Assembly (NCBI GenBank): GCA_045106555.1
Contig: JBGCET010000010.1
Coordinates: 1-64,000 of the forward strand
Length of the DNA stretch: 64,000 bases
From: JANQOZ01 sp045106555
Lineage (GTDB): Bacteria > Pseudomonadota > Gammaproteobacteria > Xanthomonadales > SZUA-38
Reading direction: 5' to 3'
A model generated the notes under the pieces. The model worked only from the letters and a program-made list of their open reading frames with translations. It was not told where the DNA came from and made no database searches. The first letter of the stretch is position 1, and the number at the start of each line of letters is the position of its first letter. Shown piece after piece: positions 43,269-52,907 of the stretch. The position numbers and the translations under genes were made by a program.

Positions 43269-44697
43269 TGGTCGCCTCCGGAAAGCCATCGCGGTAGATA
43301 TCTGCTGCCGCCGAACCGATGTCACCAGCTCCTAGCAGCAGAACAAGATCATCATCAGCAACCAATGAAGGCAAAATTTGGCGACAGTCGCTGGGGTGAT
43401 CCACCAGCACCGGGTCCACCTTGCCCCGGGCTCGAATGGCTCGAGCCAGAGCACGGGAATCGGCCCCAGCGATAGGAACCTCTCCGGCGGCGTAAACGTC
43501 AGCCAGAATGAGTAAATCCACCTGGGACAACACGCGGGCAAAGTCGTCCAGCAAATCTCGCGTGCGGGTATATCGATGGGGTTGAAAAACGGCCACCAGA
43601 CGACGTTCAGGCCAACCTGAACGGGCTGCCTCCAGGGTTGCGTCCAGCTCGGTGGGATGATGGCCGTAGTCATCAACAAACAGAGCCTTGACCTGCCCTA
43701 CGGCAATCTCGCCGTGTACATTAAAGCGCCGACCAATACCGGCGAATCCCGACAATGCCTGCTGCATCGCGCGGTCTTCAATGCCTAACTCCCAACCAAT
43801 GGCCAACGCCGCCAACGCGTTACGTACATTGTGAACCCCGGGTAAATTTAGCTTCACTGGCATCAATTCATTGCGTCCAGGCAGCTGTACATCAAACGCC
43901 ATAGTGGCCGCAGTTTGCTCAACATTGAGGGCGCGAATATCGGCCTGTTCGCTAAGCCCGTAGGTCACCACCGTGCGGGAAATACGGGCGGCCAGTTCAG
44001 CCGTGCTGGGGTCGTCCACACACATCACTGCAAGACCGTAGAAAGGCAGATGGTGGAGAAATTCGTCGAAAGCGCGTTTTAACCTGGCGAAATCGTTGCG
44101 GTAAGTGGACAGGTGGTCATTGTCGATGTTGGTGACCACAGCCATCGTGGGCTGCAGCAACAGGAATGATCCATCACTTTCGTCAGCTTCGGCCACAATA
44201 AACTGCCCGCTGCCCAGGCGCGCATTGGTACCCAGCGAGTTGAGCAAACCGCCAATGACAAACGTGGGATCCATCTTGCCCTCAAATAGGATCGCCGCCA
44301 CCAATGAGGTGGTGGTGGTCTTGCCGTGGGTTCCGGCGACCGCAATGCCGTCGCGAAAACGCATCAGCTCACCAAGCATTTCAGCCCTGGGCACAATGGG
44401 TATTCGGCGGGCTTTGGCTGCTTTCACTTCGGGGTTATTGCGCCCGATGGCGCTGGAAATCACCACAACCTTGGCATCACCTAAATGATCTGCGTGATGA
44501 CCGATATGGATTCGCGCACCCAGTTGTTCCAGTCGCTCTGTTACCGGTGAAGCATTTTGGTCTGACCCAGAAATCTGATGACCCAGATTCAACATGACTT
44601 CCGCTATACCGCACATACCAGTGCCACCAATACCCACAAAGTGCACCTGCCGAAAGCGGCGCTTTGGATCAACCCCGATACGGGTCAGCGAACTCAT
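43258..44697 (-). CDS. murC: UDP-N-acetylmuramate--L-alanine ligase
   Basis: Adds L-Ala to UDP-MurNAc, the first Mur ligase step. N-terminal UDP-binding Rossmann motif FVGIGGTGMCGIAEVM, ATP loop GTHGKTTTTSLVAAI, the central EADESDGSFL and the C-terminal PHRYTRTRDLLDDFA. ATG 44697 (MSSLTRIGVD) follows GGAGGTGG, overlaps the murG stop as ATGA and gives 479 residues; an earlier ATG at 44715 is less likely. Confidence 0.96.
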   Translation of the reverse strand: MSSLTRIGVDPKRRFRQVHFVGIGGTGMCGIAEVMLNLGHQISGSDQNASPVTERLEQLGARIHIGHHADHLGDAKVVVISSAIGRNNPEVKAAKARRIPIVPRAEMLGELMRFRDGIAVAGTHGKTTTTSLVAAILFEGKMDPTFVIGGLLNSLGTNARLGSGQFIVAEADESDGSFLLLQPTMAVVTNIDNDHLSTYRNDFARLKRAFDEFLHHLPFYGLAVMCVDDPSTAELAARISRTVVTYGLSEQADIRALNVEQTAATMAFDVQLPGRNELMPVKLNLPGVHNVRNALAALAIGWELGIEDRAMQQALSGFAGIGRRFNVHGEIAVGQVKALFVDDYGHHPTELDATLEAARSGWPERRLVAVFQPHRYTRTRDLLDDFARVLSQVDLLILADVYAAGEVPIAGADSRALARAIRARGKVDPVLVDHPSDCRQILPSLVADDDLVLLLGAGDIGSAAADIYRDGFPEATNAH

Positions 44698-45800
44698 TGA
44701 GCCACCTCCAGACAAGCGGCGGCTACAGTGGCGGCGGCATGGGGCCTGGCGGCGGAACGGGCTCTGATGGCCATGTCTTTCAGTTCCTGGCGATCGCTCA
44801 GTAGCGTCGTTAGTTCAGCGGCGAGCGCTTCCGGCGTAAGCTGGGCCTCTTGGCAGACGCGAGCTGCACCGAGCTCAACCAAAAATTGAGCGTTGCTGGT
44901 TTGGTGATCATCCACCGCAAAAGGAAACGGCACCAGCACGGCACCCACACCGGCGGCAGCCAGCTCTGCCACGGTTAAGGCGCCCGATCGGCACACAATT
45001 AAATCGGCCCACCCGTACGCGCCGGCCATGTCGGTCAGGAAGGGATCAACCTGAGCGTCTACACCGACGTTTGCGTACGCGCTGCGGGTTTGCTGCTCAT
45101 TATTTTTGCCGCACTGATGAACAATCTTGATCGGCAACTCGGCGGGTAGCAGAGACAGCGCCTGTGGGAGCGTCTTGTTCAGCGAGGCGGCGCCCTGGCT
45201 TCCCCCCAACACCAGCAGCCGCAGAGCCCCAACACGCTGAGCCCAGCGCTCGGCGGGTTCAGGTAGTTCGGCTATCTCTCGGCGCACGGGGTTCCCGGCA
45301 TCAATGCAAGCCCCCTCAAACGCGTCCGGAAATCCCGTCAACACCCGCCTGGCCAGCTTTGCCAGGACTCGATTGGTGAACCCGGGCACACTATTTTGCT
45401 CATGCACCACCACCGGGCGACGCAATAACCAGGCAGCAATCCCACCGGGCCCGGCAGCAAATCCCCCCATACTCAAGACGCATCGCGGCTGGTAACGCCG
45501 CAGCAATTTCTGGGCCTGATGGACAGCTCTGAACAAGACAAACGGCGCCGCCAGCAGAGTTTTCAGCCCGCGGCCTCTCAGCCCCGCTATGGTAATGTTT
45601 TCAATGGCGTAGCCATGCTGTGGAACCAGCGTGTTTTCCATCCCGTGGCTGGAACCCAGCCACAACACATCAACGTTTCGCTGTCGAAGTTCGCCAGCCA
45701 CTGCCAGACCGGGAAAAATATGCCCACCGGTGCCGCCGGCCATGATCATGACAGGCCGGCGAAGCTGGCTGTGCAGGGAATGTCTCACTGCGTCCGTCAT
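44694..45800 (-). CDS. murG: UDP-GlcNAc transferase to lipid I
   Basis: GT28 glycosyltransferase that makes lipid II at the inner membrane face. N-terminal MIMAGGTGGHIFPGLAVAGE with the G loop, VHEQNSVPGFTNRVL, then LVLGGSQGAASLN and CRSGALTVAELAAAGVGAV for UDP-GlcNAc binding. 368 residues. The ATG overlaps the ftsW stop (ATGA). Confidence 0.96.
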   Translation of the reverse strand: MTDAVRHSLHSQLRRPVMIMAGGTGGHIFPGLAVAGELRQRNVDVLWLGSSHGMENTLVPQHGYAIENITIAGLRGRGLKTLLAAPFVLFRAVHQAQKLLRRYQPRCVLSMGGFAAGPGGIAAWLLRRPVVVHEQNSVPGFTNRVLAKLARRVLTGFPDAFEGACIDAGNPVRREIAELPEPAERWAQRVGALRLLVLGGSQGAASLNKTLPQALSLLPAELPIKIVHQCGKNNEQQTRSAYANVGVDAQVDPFLTDMAGAYGWADLIVCRSGALTVAELAAAGVGAVLVPFPFAVDDHQTSNAQFLVELGAARVCQEAQLTPEALAAELTTLLSDRQELKDMAIRARSAARPHAAATVAAACLEVAQ

Positions 45801-47020
45801 GCCCGTGCCCGCTTTGATCGCGCTGGTTCGGCCTTCGCGCGCTTCTTACGATCCGAGCCTTTCGCCTGGGGTAACTCTGCCTGGCGATGAACCTCGTGGG
45901 CGACTCTTAACAGCAGAGCGATGACCACGCAGGTCATCATCGCACTACTTCCGCCAGAACTGATCAACGGCAGGGTTAAGCCTTTGGTAGGCAACACCCC
46001 CAGGTTGACGCCAATATTCACAATGGCCTGCAGTCCCAGCAAAAAACTCAGGCCGTAGGCCAGGTAGCCAGCGAAGTACTGGCCTTGCTGCAGGGCCTGC
46101 ATGGCGATCAACAGTCCTCGCCCCACAAGCAACCCAAACAACGTCATCATGCCGACCAACCCAAACAGGCCTAGTTCTTCGGCCAACACCGCAAGAATAA
46201 AATCGGTATGGGCTTCAGGCAGATAAAAAAGCTTTTGCACGCTGCCGCCAAGCCCAACACCCAACCACTCGCCGCGGCCGACGGCAATCAGCGCCTGGGT
46301 CAGTTGAAAGCCGTTGTTAAACGGATCGGCCCATGGGTCCATGAAGCTCTTCAGCCGACTGACTCGATACCCTTCGGAAAATGCCAGCCAGATGGCAGGA
46401 GGCAGTGTTAATAAAGCCAGCGCCGCAAGATCGCGCAGGCGCGCTCCGGCCTGCCAGATCACCGCGCCGGTCATGCCCATCACCAACACTGCGCCGCCAA
46501 AATCTGGTTGCGCCAGGAGCAACGTGGCAATCAGGCAGGCTACTACCAGCGGCTTGAAGCTGCCGATAAAGCGGCTTCGAATTGCCTGGGCATGGCGCAC
46601 GGCATACCCGGCCAGATATATCGCCAGGAGAATTTTGACCGCTTCAACAACCTGGAAATTCAACAGCCCCGTTCGGACCCAGCGGGTCGCACCGTTAACG
46701 GTGACGCCAAATCCCGGCACGAACACCAGCATCAGCAAGGGAAAAATCAGCAACATCAGCAGCGCGCTGGCTTTTTCCAGATTGCGCAGCGGTATCTTCA
46801 GACAGACCGCGCCCATCAGGCATCCCAGGGTCAGGGCCACTGAGTGTTTGAAGGCATAATAAAGCGGATGAAGCCCAGCGTTTTCGGCTATGGCCAGGGA
46901 TGCTGAGGCAATCATCACCAACCCCAGCGCAGCAAGACTAATAGCCGACCAACAAAGCCAGCTGTCGACAATCAGCGCCTGTGATTCGTCAGCCCGGACT
47001 TTTCGCTTAGCCTGGGCCAT
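45797..47020 (-). CDS. ftsW: Peptidoglycan glycosyltransferase FtsW
   Basis: SEDS-family polymerase of the divisome. About ten membrane segments; signature segments include GATRWVRTGLLNFQVVEAVK, the C-terminal SSGGSSAMMTCVVIALLLRV and FILAVLAEELGLFG, which holds the conserved Glu. Paired with ftsI (PBP3) in the same cluster. ATG 47020 (MAQAKRKVRADE) overlaps the mraY stop by one base; the open frame upstream is an extension into mraY. 407 residues, with a basic C-terminal tail (KGSDRKKRAKAEPARSKRAR). Confidence 0.95.
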   Translation of the reverse strand: MAQAKRKVRADESQALIVDSWLCWSAISLAALGLVMIASASLAIAENAGLHPLYYAFKHSVALTLGCLMGAVCLKIPLRNLEKASALLMLLIFPLLMLVFVPGFGVTVNGATRWVRTGLLNFQVVEAVKILLAIYLAGYAVRHAQAIRSRFIGSFKPLVVACLIATLLLAQPDFGGAVLVMGMTGAVIWQAGARLRDLAALALLTLPPAIWLAFSEGYRVSRLKSFMDPWADPFNNGFQLTQALIAVGRGEWLGVGLGGSVQKLFYLPEAHTDFILAVLAEELGLFGLVGMMTLFGLLVGRGLLIAMQALQQGQYFAGYLAYGLSFLLGLQAIVNIGVNLGVLPTKGLTLPLISSGGSSAMMTCVVIALLLRVAHEVHRQAELPQAKGSDRKKRAKAEPARSKRARA

Positions 47021-48102
47021 CAGCGCACCTTCAACGTAGCCAGGCCGATCAGCACCAAGATGACCGAGATAATCCAGAAGCGCACAATCACCCGCGGCTC
47101 TGGCCACCCCTTCAATTCAAAGTGATGATGGATCGGGGCCATTCTGAAAATGCGTTTTCCCGTGAGCTTGAACGAGGCCACCTGCAAAATGACGGACGCC
47201 GTCTCCATAACAAAGATACCGCCCATGATCATGAAGGCCAGCTCTTGTCGGATGATCACCGCGATCACCGCCAGCGCAGCACCCATAGCCAAGGCGCCGA
47301 TGTCGCCCATGAAAACCTGCGCCGGATAGGTGTTGAACCAGAGAAACCCCAGGCCAGATCCAGCCAGTGCGCCGCAAAAAATGGACAGCTCACCGGAACC
47401 TGGAACGTAGGGAACCGCCAGATAATCAGAAAACACCGAGTGGCCGGAGACATACGCGAAAACGCCCAGCGCCGAGGCCACCAGCACCGTGGGCATGATG
47501 GCCAAGCCATCCAGTCCGTCGGTGAGGTTCACCGCATTGCTGAAGCCCACAATCATCAGGTAACTCATCAGAACAAACGCGATACCCAGTGGAATTGCCA
47601 CATCCTTGAAAAATGGCAGGATGAGCTCGGTGGCTGCGGGAATATCAGCGCTTTGGTAAAGATAAACTGCGGCGGCGAGGCCGCAGATGGACTGCAGCAG
47701 GTATTTCCAACGGGCCGCCAGTCCGGCGGAATCTTTCAGCACCAGTTTGCGGTAATCGTCCAGCCATCCGATAGCCCCAAATGCGGCGGTAACCGCTATG
47801 GTTAACCATACGTATCGGTTACTCAGATCTGCCCACAGTAGGGTGGAAACGAGCACCGCCGTCAGAATCAACGCGCCACCCATGGTTGGCGTTCCGGCTT
47901 TGGCCAGATGGGTAGCCGGGCCGTCTTCGCGGATAGGTTGACCAATTTGATAAAACGACAGGCGCCGGATCATCCACGGCCCCACCAGCAACGACACCGC
48001 CAGCGCGGTGAGTGCACTCAAAATTGTGCGAAACGTCAGGTACTGAAACACGCTGAAGCCACTGTCCAGCGTTTCCAGGGTTTGGGTTAACCAAAGCAAC
48101 AT
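47020..48102 (-). CDS. mraY: Phospho-MurNAc-pentapeptide transferase
   Basis: Makes lipid I by moving phospho-MurNAc-pentapeptide to undecaprenyl phosphate. Ten membrane segments in 360 residues, matching E. coli MraY. Catalytic region: GFSNAVNLTDGLDGLAIMPT, GDIGALAMGAAL and the C-terminal IHHHFELKGWPEPRVIVRFW with the HHH cluster. The start shares one base with the murF stop. Confidence 0.97.
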   Translation of the reverse strand: MLLWLTQTLETLDSGFSVFQYLTFRTILSALTALAVSLLVGPWMIRRLSFYQIGQPIREDGPATHLAKAGTPTMGGALILTAVLVSTLLWADLSNRYVWLTIAVTAAFGAIGWLDDYRKLVLKDSAGLAARWKYLLQSICGLAAAVYLYQSADIPAATELILPFFKDVAIPLGIAFVLMSYLMIVGFSNAVNLTDGLDGLAIMPTVLVASALGVFAYVSGHSVFSDYLAVPYVPGSGELSIFCGALAGSGLGFLWFNTYPAQVFMGDIGALAMGAALAVIAVIIRQELAFMIMGGIFVMETASVILQVASFKLTGKRIFRMAPIHHHFELKGWPEPRVIVRFWIISVILVLIGLATLKVR

Positions 48103-49472
48103 CAGGCAACCCCTCGCCGCTTAAGACCTTCGAGCACCCGTTCCATCTGCATGCCCCGAGAGCCTTTCAACAGACAGGTGAGATTGGAATCCATTGCCGT
48201 AGCGTCGGTCATGGCTGCGGCCAGCGCATCAATCAGAGAATCGACGGACAAAAAATGCTGACCCCGGTCGGCGTTAAAACCGGCCACTGCGTGAGCACTC
48301 AGCTCGCCCAAAGCAAATACCCGTTCAATTCCCAGCCGATGGGCTTCGCTGCCCACCTGGAAATGCAGCGCTGCAGCGTCGTCGCCCAACTCCCGCATGT
48401 CACCCATGATCAACCATCGCTCACCCGACTGAGCAGCAAGTACTTTGAGCCCGGCACTCATGGATGCCGGGTTGGCGTTGTATGCGTCTTGCAATAGCTG
48501 CCAGCCGCCGCGCATGGGGCGGACGTTGAGTCGACCGTCTACCGGCTCATAAGCCGCGAGGCCGACGGTGATCTGCTCGTCGGAGATGCCCAGCACCGTA
48601 GCGGCTGCAACAGCTGCCGCCGCGTTGGCCACGTTATGCTCACCCCGACAATGCAGGGTCGCCGTCAGTTCGCCAACTGCGCGTCGAAAGGTGACTTCAA
48701 TGCCGGCACTCGTGGGTCGCCCACTGGCCTGTACATCGGCGCCGGCATTGAGGCCAAAGCTCACAATGCGCCTGCCCTGTGCGCGCTGAACCCAGACGTC
48801 GAAATACGGATCATCAGCGTTCAAAACTGCGGTACCCTCCGGCGGCAGGCCATCCAGCATTTCGCCTTTGGTTTTCGCTACGCCATCCAGGCTTCCCATC
48901 CGCTCCAGGTGGGCCGGACCCGCATTGTTTATCAACGCCACATCGGGGCATGCCAACGCGGCCAGGTAGGCAATGTCGCCAGGCTGGCCTGCGCCCATCT
49001 CGATCACGGCCACGTCATGATCTTTGGACAAACGACACAGGGTTAGCGGCACTCCCAGTTCGTTATTCAGGTTGCCTTCGGTCACCAGCGCTCGCTTTCC
49101 CTGGGTGACGATGGCGGCCAGCATGGTTTTGACACTGGTTTTTCCATTGCTGCCGGTGATTCCGACAACTGGCAGGTCAAACTGGCGCCGCCAATGGGCC
49201 GCCAGTCGAGCAAACGCTGCTGCAGCGTTGTCACACTTCAGCTGAGTAATATCACTGTCAATAAATCGCTCAACGAGGGCTGCACTGGCACCACGGTTGT
49301 GTGCCGCCTGGACGTAATCGTGGCCGTCCACCCTGTCACCGGGCAAGGCAACGAAAAGCGCCTCTGGCGGAAGCGTTCGGGTATCAATTCCCACTCCGTG
49401 AAAGCGGGTTTGACGACCGCGAACCTCAGCCCCGATAGCGCCGCTGACGTCCTGAGTGCTGGCGTCAATCAT
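48102..49472 (-). CDS. murF: UDP-MurNAc-tripeptide--D-Ala-D-Ala ligase
   Basis: Adds D-Ala-D-Ala to the UDP-MurNAc tripeptide. Mur ligase features: ATP loop GITGSNGKTSVKTMLAAIV, EMGAGQPGDIAYL, NADDPYFDVW and the C-terminal LIMGDMRELGDDA. 456 residues. Starts with an ATGA overlap with the murE stop and overlaps mraY by one base at the end. Confidence 0.95.
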   Translation of the reverse strand: MIDASTQDVSGAIGAEVRGRQTRFHGVGIDTRTLPPEALFVALPGDRVDGHDYVQAAHNRGASAALVERFIDSDITQLKCDNAAAAFARLAAHWRRQFDLPVVGITGSNGKTSVKTMLAAIVTQGKRALVTEGNLNNELGVPLTLCRLSKDHDVAVIEMGAGQPGDIAYLAALACPDVALINNAGPAHLERMGSLDGVAKTKGEMLDGLPPEGTAVLNADDPYFDVWVQRAQGRRIVSFGLNAGADVQASGRPTSAGIEVTFRRAVGELTATLHCRGEHNVANAAAAVAAATVLGISDEQITVGLAAYEPVDGRLNVRPMRGGWQLLQDAYNANPASMSAGLKVLAAQSGERWLIMGDMRELGDDAAALHFQVGSEAHRLGIERVFALGELSAHAVAGFNADRGQHFLSVDSLIDALAAAMTDATAMDSNLTCLLKGSRGMQMERVLEGLKRRGVA

Positions 49473-50932
49473 GCGCAGGCCCTAAACAGCTCGGTGACAA
49501 CCAGAACGTCGTCGAAAGGCAGCTTCTGATTACCAATCTCCTGCCACTGCTCGTGACCCTTACCCGCAACCAGCACTGCGTCACTGACCCCTGCCCGACT
49601 AACGGCATCAGCAATGGCCGCCCGACGGTCGGCGATGGCCACGACATTAGTCGCCGATTCATTGCCCGCCAGGATGTCGGAAATGATCTGCTCAGGCGGT
49701 TCATCACGAGGATTGTCGCTGGTGACGATCACCTGGTCGGCGTAAGTTGCTGCAACGGCGGCCATCATTGGCCGCTTACCGCGATCTCGATTGCCGCCAC
49801 AACCAAAAATGCAGTAGAGCTCTCCTGCACAGTGCTCACGCATTGCCGTTAACGCCTTTTCCAGCGCGTCCGGCGTGTGGGCGTAATCCACGACCACCAG
49901 AGGCTGGCCCTTTTGGGAGACTCGCTGCATGCGGCCGGCCGGCGGCTTCAAGCCAGCCAACAAATTGGCCACCACCGACAGATTGTTTGCGCAATCCAAT
50001 GCCAGCATGACACCGGCCACCGCCAGTAGATTTGACACATTGAATGCGCCGATCAGCTCGCTACGAACCGTCGCTTTATCTAAGCCCAACTGCAGCTGAA
50101 ACTGACAGCCCTGGGCCTGGAAATTCACGCTGTTTGCCTGCAGGTCCCCATGACTGAGACCAAAACTGATTTGACGGCTGGATTCCATCACGCACTGCCT
50201 CAGATTGACAAACGTCTCATCGTCAGCGTTCAAAATAACCGCGGCAGGGCGAAAATCAGTCAGCAATCTGGCCTTGGCGGCGATGTAGTGCTGCATGCTA
50301 CCGTGATAATCCAGATGATCGCGGCTGATATTGGTCACCACCGCCACGGCAAAATCCACCGCGGCTACACGCCCCTGGTCTAGCGCGTGGGAAGACACCT
50401 CCATCGCCACGTGAGTGCATCCGGCGTCACGCAGACGGGCCAACTCACGCTGCACCGTGATGGCGTCCGGCGTGGTCAACCCCAAAGGCGTGCGCCTATG
50501 GTTCAGCACACCACTGCCAAGAGTGCCGATGGTTCCAGCGCGGTGTCCGCTGGCGGCCAACGCCTGAGCGACAAACTCAACACAAGACGACTTGCCGTTA
50601 GTTCCGGTAACACCAACAACAGTGAGCGCTGCTGATGGGCGATCATAAAAATGGCCAGCCAATGCACTGAGCTTTCTGCCCAGCTGCGCGACACCCATCG
50701 CCGGCACCGCAAGATCAGGGCAATCAACCCCTTCAGCAGTTTCCCAAAGTACGGCAACACAGCCTCGCGCAATGGCTTCAGCGGTAAATGCCAGCCCGTG
50801 CTTATTGGCACCGCAAAGCGCCACAAACACATCGCCGGATTTGACCTGGCGAGAGTCTAGGGTCATGCCGCTGACCGCTATTTTCGGCGCGCCATCAACA
50901 AGATCACTTAACTGCACGGTGCGCACGTTCAT
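49469..50932 (-). CDS. murE: UDP-MurNAc-L-Ala-D-Glu--meso-DAP ligase
   Basis: Adds the third stem residue. ATP loop GVTGTNGKSSCVEFVAQAL and the C-terminal DNPRDEPPEQII; the DNPR motif is that of enzymes using meso-diaminopimelate rather than lysine. The N-terminal domain (DSRQVKSGDVFVALCGAN) binds UDP. 487 residues. ATG 50932 overlaps the ftsI stop (ATGA). Confidence 0.96.
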   Translation of the reverse strand: MNVRTVQLSDLVDGAPKIAVSGMTLDSRQVKSGDVFVALCGANKHGLAFTAEAIARGCVAVLWETAEGVDCPDLAVPAMGVAQLGRKLSALAGHFYDRPSAALTVVGVTGTNGKSSCVEFVAQALAASGHRAGTIGTLGSGVLNHRRTPLGLTTPDAITVQRELARLRDAGCTHVAMEVSSHALDQGRVAAVDFAVAVVTNISRDHLDYHGSMQHYIAAKARLLTDFRPAAVILNADDETFVNLRQCVMESSRQISFGLSHGDLQANSVNFQAQGCQFQLQLGLDKATVRSELIGAFNVSNLLAVAGVMLALDCANNLSVVANLLAGLKPPAGRMQRVSQKGQPLVVVDYAHTPDALEKALTAMREHCAGELYCIFGCGGNRDRGKRPMMAAVAATYADQVIVTSDNPRDEPPEQIISDILAGNESATNVVAIADRRAAIADAVSRAGVSDAVLVAGKGHEQWQEIGNQKLPFDDVLVVTELFRACA

Positions 50933-52656
50933 GGCGACCCCGCAGCCAGCTGGGCTGCATCTTTGGTGGCGTCCAGCGGAGCGTGGGGTAGCAAATCATC
51001 CGGCGGAACATCCAACAACCTCAAAGCCCCTTCCATGACGGTGCGGAAGGTGGGCGCGGCAATCTGCCCACCATAATATTGCTCACTGGACGGATCATTC
51101 ACCGACACCACTACCACCACCCGGGGGCTGCTGGCCGGCGCAAACCCGGCAAAGGTAGCCACGTACCGATCGTTGTAGCCCTGGGCAGAAGCTTTTCTTG
51201 AGGTACCGGTTTTCCCCGCCACGCGGTAATGGGGCACCGCCGCGCGCGTGCCGGTGCCGCCGCCGGTGGTGACCGTTTCCATCATCGCTTTGAGCTGAGC
51301 AGCAATGGTGGGGTCAACCACCGCCCGATCAGGATTCACCGAGCCTTTGATAAAACTGGGCGCGCGAATCCGACCGTTGTTGGCAATTGCCGCGTAAGCC
51401 TGGGCAATTTGCAGCGGGGTAGTGGACAGCCCGTAGCCGTAGGATACCGCCGCCTTTTCCACGTCTCGCCAGCGGGTGTGCTCTGGCAACATGCCTGGCG
51501 ATTCGCCGGGGAAGCCTGAACCGGTAATTTCACCGAACCCGAAGCGGTGGTAAACATCCCACAGGTGCCGTGCATCCAAGGTCAGCGCGAGCCTGCTGAT
51601 ACCAACGTTACTGGACTTCGTAATAATGCCGGTGAGGTCAAGCGTACCGTAGTTGACCGCATCCCTGACCGTATAGGCCCCCAACTGCTGGTAGCCTGGC
51701 GCAGTTTCCACCGCTGTTCCTGGCGCATATTGACCGCTCTCCAGCGCAGCGGCGATAGAAAACGGCTTGATCACCGAACCGGGCTCAAAGAAATCAGTAA
51801 TCGCTCGGTTTCGCATCCGCTCATAACGACCTGAGCGTTGATTAGGGTTGTACGATGGCTGATTGACCATCGCCAGAACTTCCCCCGACGACACCTCCAG
51901 CACGACGGCTGAACCGGAGCGGGCGCCGAACTCCAGCACCGCCGATTTCAGCGATCGATAGGCCAGGTACTGTAATCGTCGATCAATGGAGGTGGTAAGG
52001 GTTCTGCCCGGCGTGGCAGCGTTGACCAACTCAACATTTTCGATCGTCTGACCCAAACGATTTTTGATGACACGTTTCGCCCCGGGCGAACCGCGCAGCC
52101 ATTCATCAAAACTCAGCTCCAAACCTTCCTGGCCCTGATCGTCAACATCAGTGAACCCCAGCACGTGGGCAGCCACTTCTCCCGCTGGATAAAAGCGCTG
52201 ATATTCCCGCTCCATTTGGACACCCGGCAGGTCAAGCGCCGCTACCGCATCGGCCAACGCCGGCGTGACCCGCCGTTTGACATACACAAAGGATTTTTCG
52301 CTGCGTTGACTCAAGCGACGAGTCAGCTCGTCCTCGTCAATTTTCAGCACCGCCGCGAGGCGCCCTACGCCGTCCGGCTCGGCCAATAGCTCACGGGGCT
52401 TGGTCCAGATGGATTGGACCGGCGTCGAAATAGCCAGAGCCTCACCATTGCGGTCCAAAATCATGCCTCGACTGGCCGCAATTTCCACCTGACGCACATG
52501 CCTCGCGTCGCCTTCATTTTGGTAGAAGTCCTGGCGCAGTACCTGCAGATCAATGGCCCGCGCCAGCAGGGCCACGGCACACAACCCCAGGGTCAACAGC
52601 AGAGCGTAAAAACGCCCGGGCAACACATCAATATGTTCGCCGCCGCGCCGGTTCAT
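50929..52656 (-). CDS. ftsI: Penicillin-binding protein 3, septal transpeptidase
   Basis: Class B PBP that crosslinks septal peptidoglycan with FtsW. One N-terminal membrane segment (about 12-32, FYALLLTLGLCAVALLARAI), the pedestal domain and the transpeptidase with SxxK (GSVIKPF), SxN (KSSNVGI) and KTGTS (AGKTGTSRKA). 575 residues, near P. aeruginosa PBP3 (579). Overlaps ftsL by ATGA. No extra insertion near the active site was noticed. Confidence 0.96.
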   Translation of the reverse strand: MNRRGGEHIDVLPGRFYALLLTLGLCAVALLARAIDLQVLRQDFYQNEGDARHVRQVEIAASRGMILDRNGEALAISTPVQSIWTKPRELLAEPDGVGRLAAVLKIDEDELTRRLSQRSEKSFVYVKRRVTPALADAVAALDLPGVQMEREYQRFYPAGEVAAHVLGFTDVDDQGQEGLELSFDEWLRGSPGAKRVIKNRLGQTIENVELVNAATPGRTLTTSIDRRLQYLAYRSLKSAVLEFGARSGSAVVLEVSSGEVLAMVNQPSYNPNQRSGRYERMRNRAITDFFEPGSVIKPFSIAAALESGQYAPGTAVETAPGYQQLGAYTVRDAVNYGTLDLTGIITKSSNVGISRLALTLDARHLWDVYHRFGFGEITGSGFPGESPGMLPEHTRWRDVEKAAVSYGYGLSTTPLQIAQAYAAIANNGRIRAPSFIKGSVNPDRAVVDPTIAAQLKAMMETVTTGGGTGTRAAVPHYRVAGKTGTSRKASAQGYNDRYVATFAGFAPASSPRVVVVVSVNDPSSEQYYGGQIAAPTFRTVMEGALRLLDVPPDDLLPHAPLDATKDAAQLAAGSP

Positions 52657-52907
52657 GGCATGATCACCACAACATCTTCCGGATTTTTGCTGACCAGACC
52701 AAGCTGGCCCCTGGCCTGCTGCTCAATCCGATGGCCCTCAGCCCAGGTGGCTTGCTCCAACTGCAAACGGCCCCACTCCACGCTAAGCTCATCGCTTTGC
52801 TGCTGCAGTTCCTGCAGTTGGGAAAAGTGACTGCGACTGTCATGACGGGTAGCCACGACCGCCAGGGCACTCAGCACCAATACCGCCAACCAAAAAAACC
52901 GCTTCAT
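52653..52907 (-). CDS. ftsL: Cell division protein FtsL
   Basis: An 84-residue bitopic divisome protein. Membrane segment at residues 4-20 (FFWLAVLVLSALAVVAT), then a periplasmic leucine-zipper-like coiled coil (LQELQQQSDELSVEWGRLQL). Partner of FtsB and FtsQ. Shorter than E. coli FtsL (121) because the cytoplasmic tail is almost missing. Overlaps rsmH by four bases at its start and ftsI at its end. Confidence 0.9.
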   Translation of the reverse strand: MKRFFWLAVLVLSALAVVATRHDSRSHFSQLQELQQQSDELSVEWGRLQLEQATWAEGHRIEQQARGQLGLVSKNPEDVVVIMP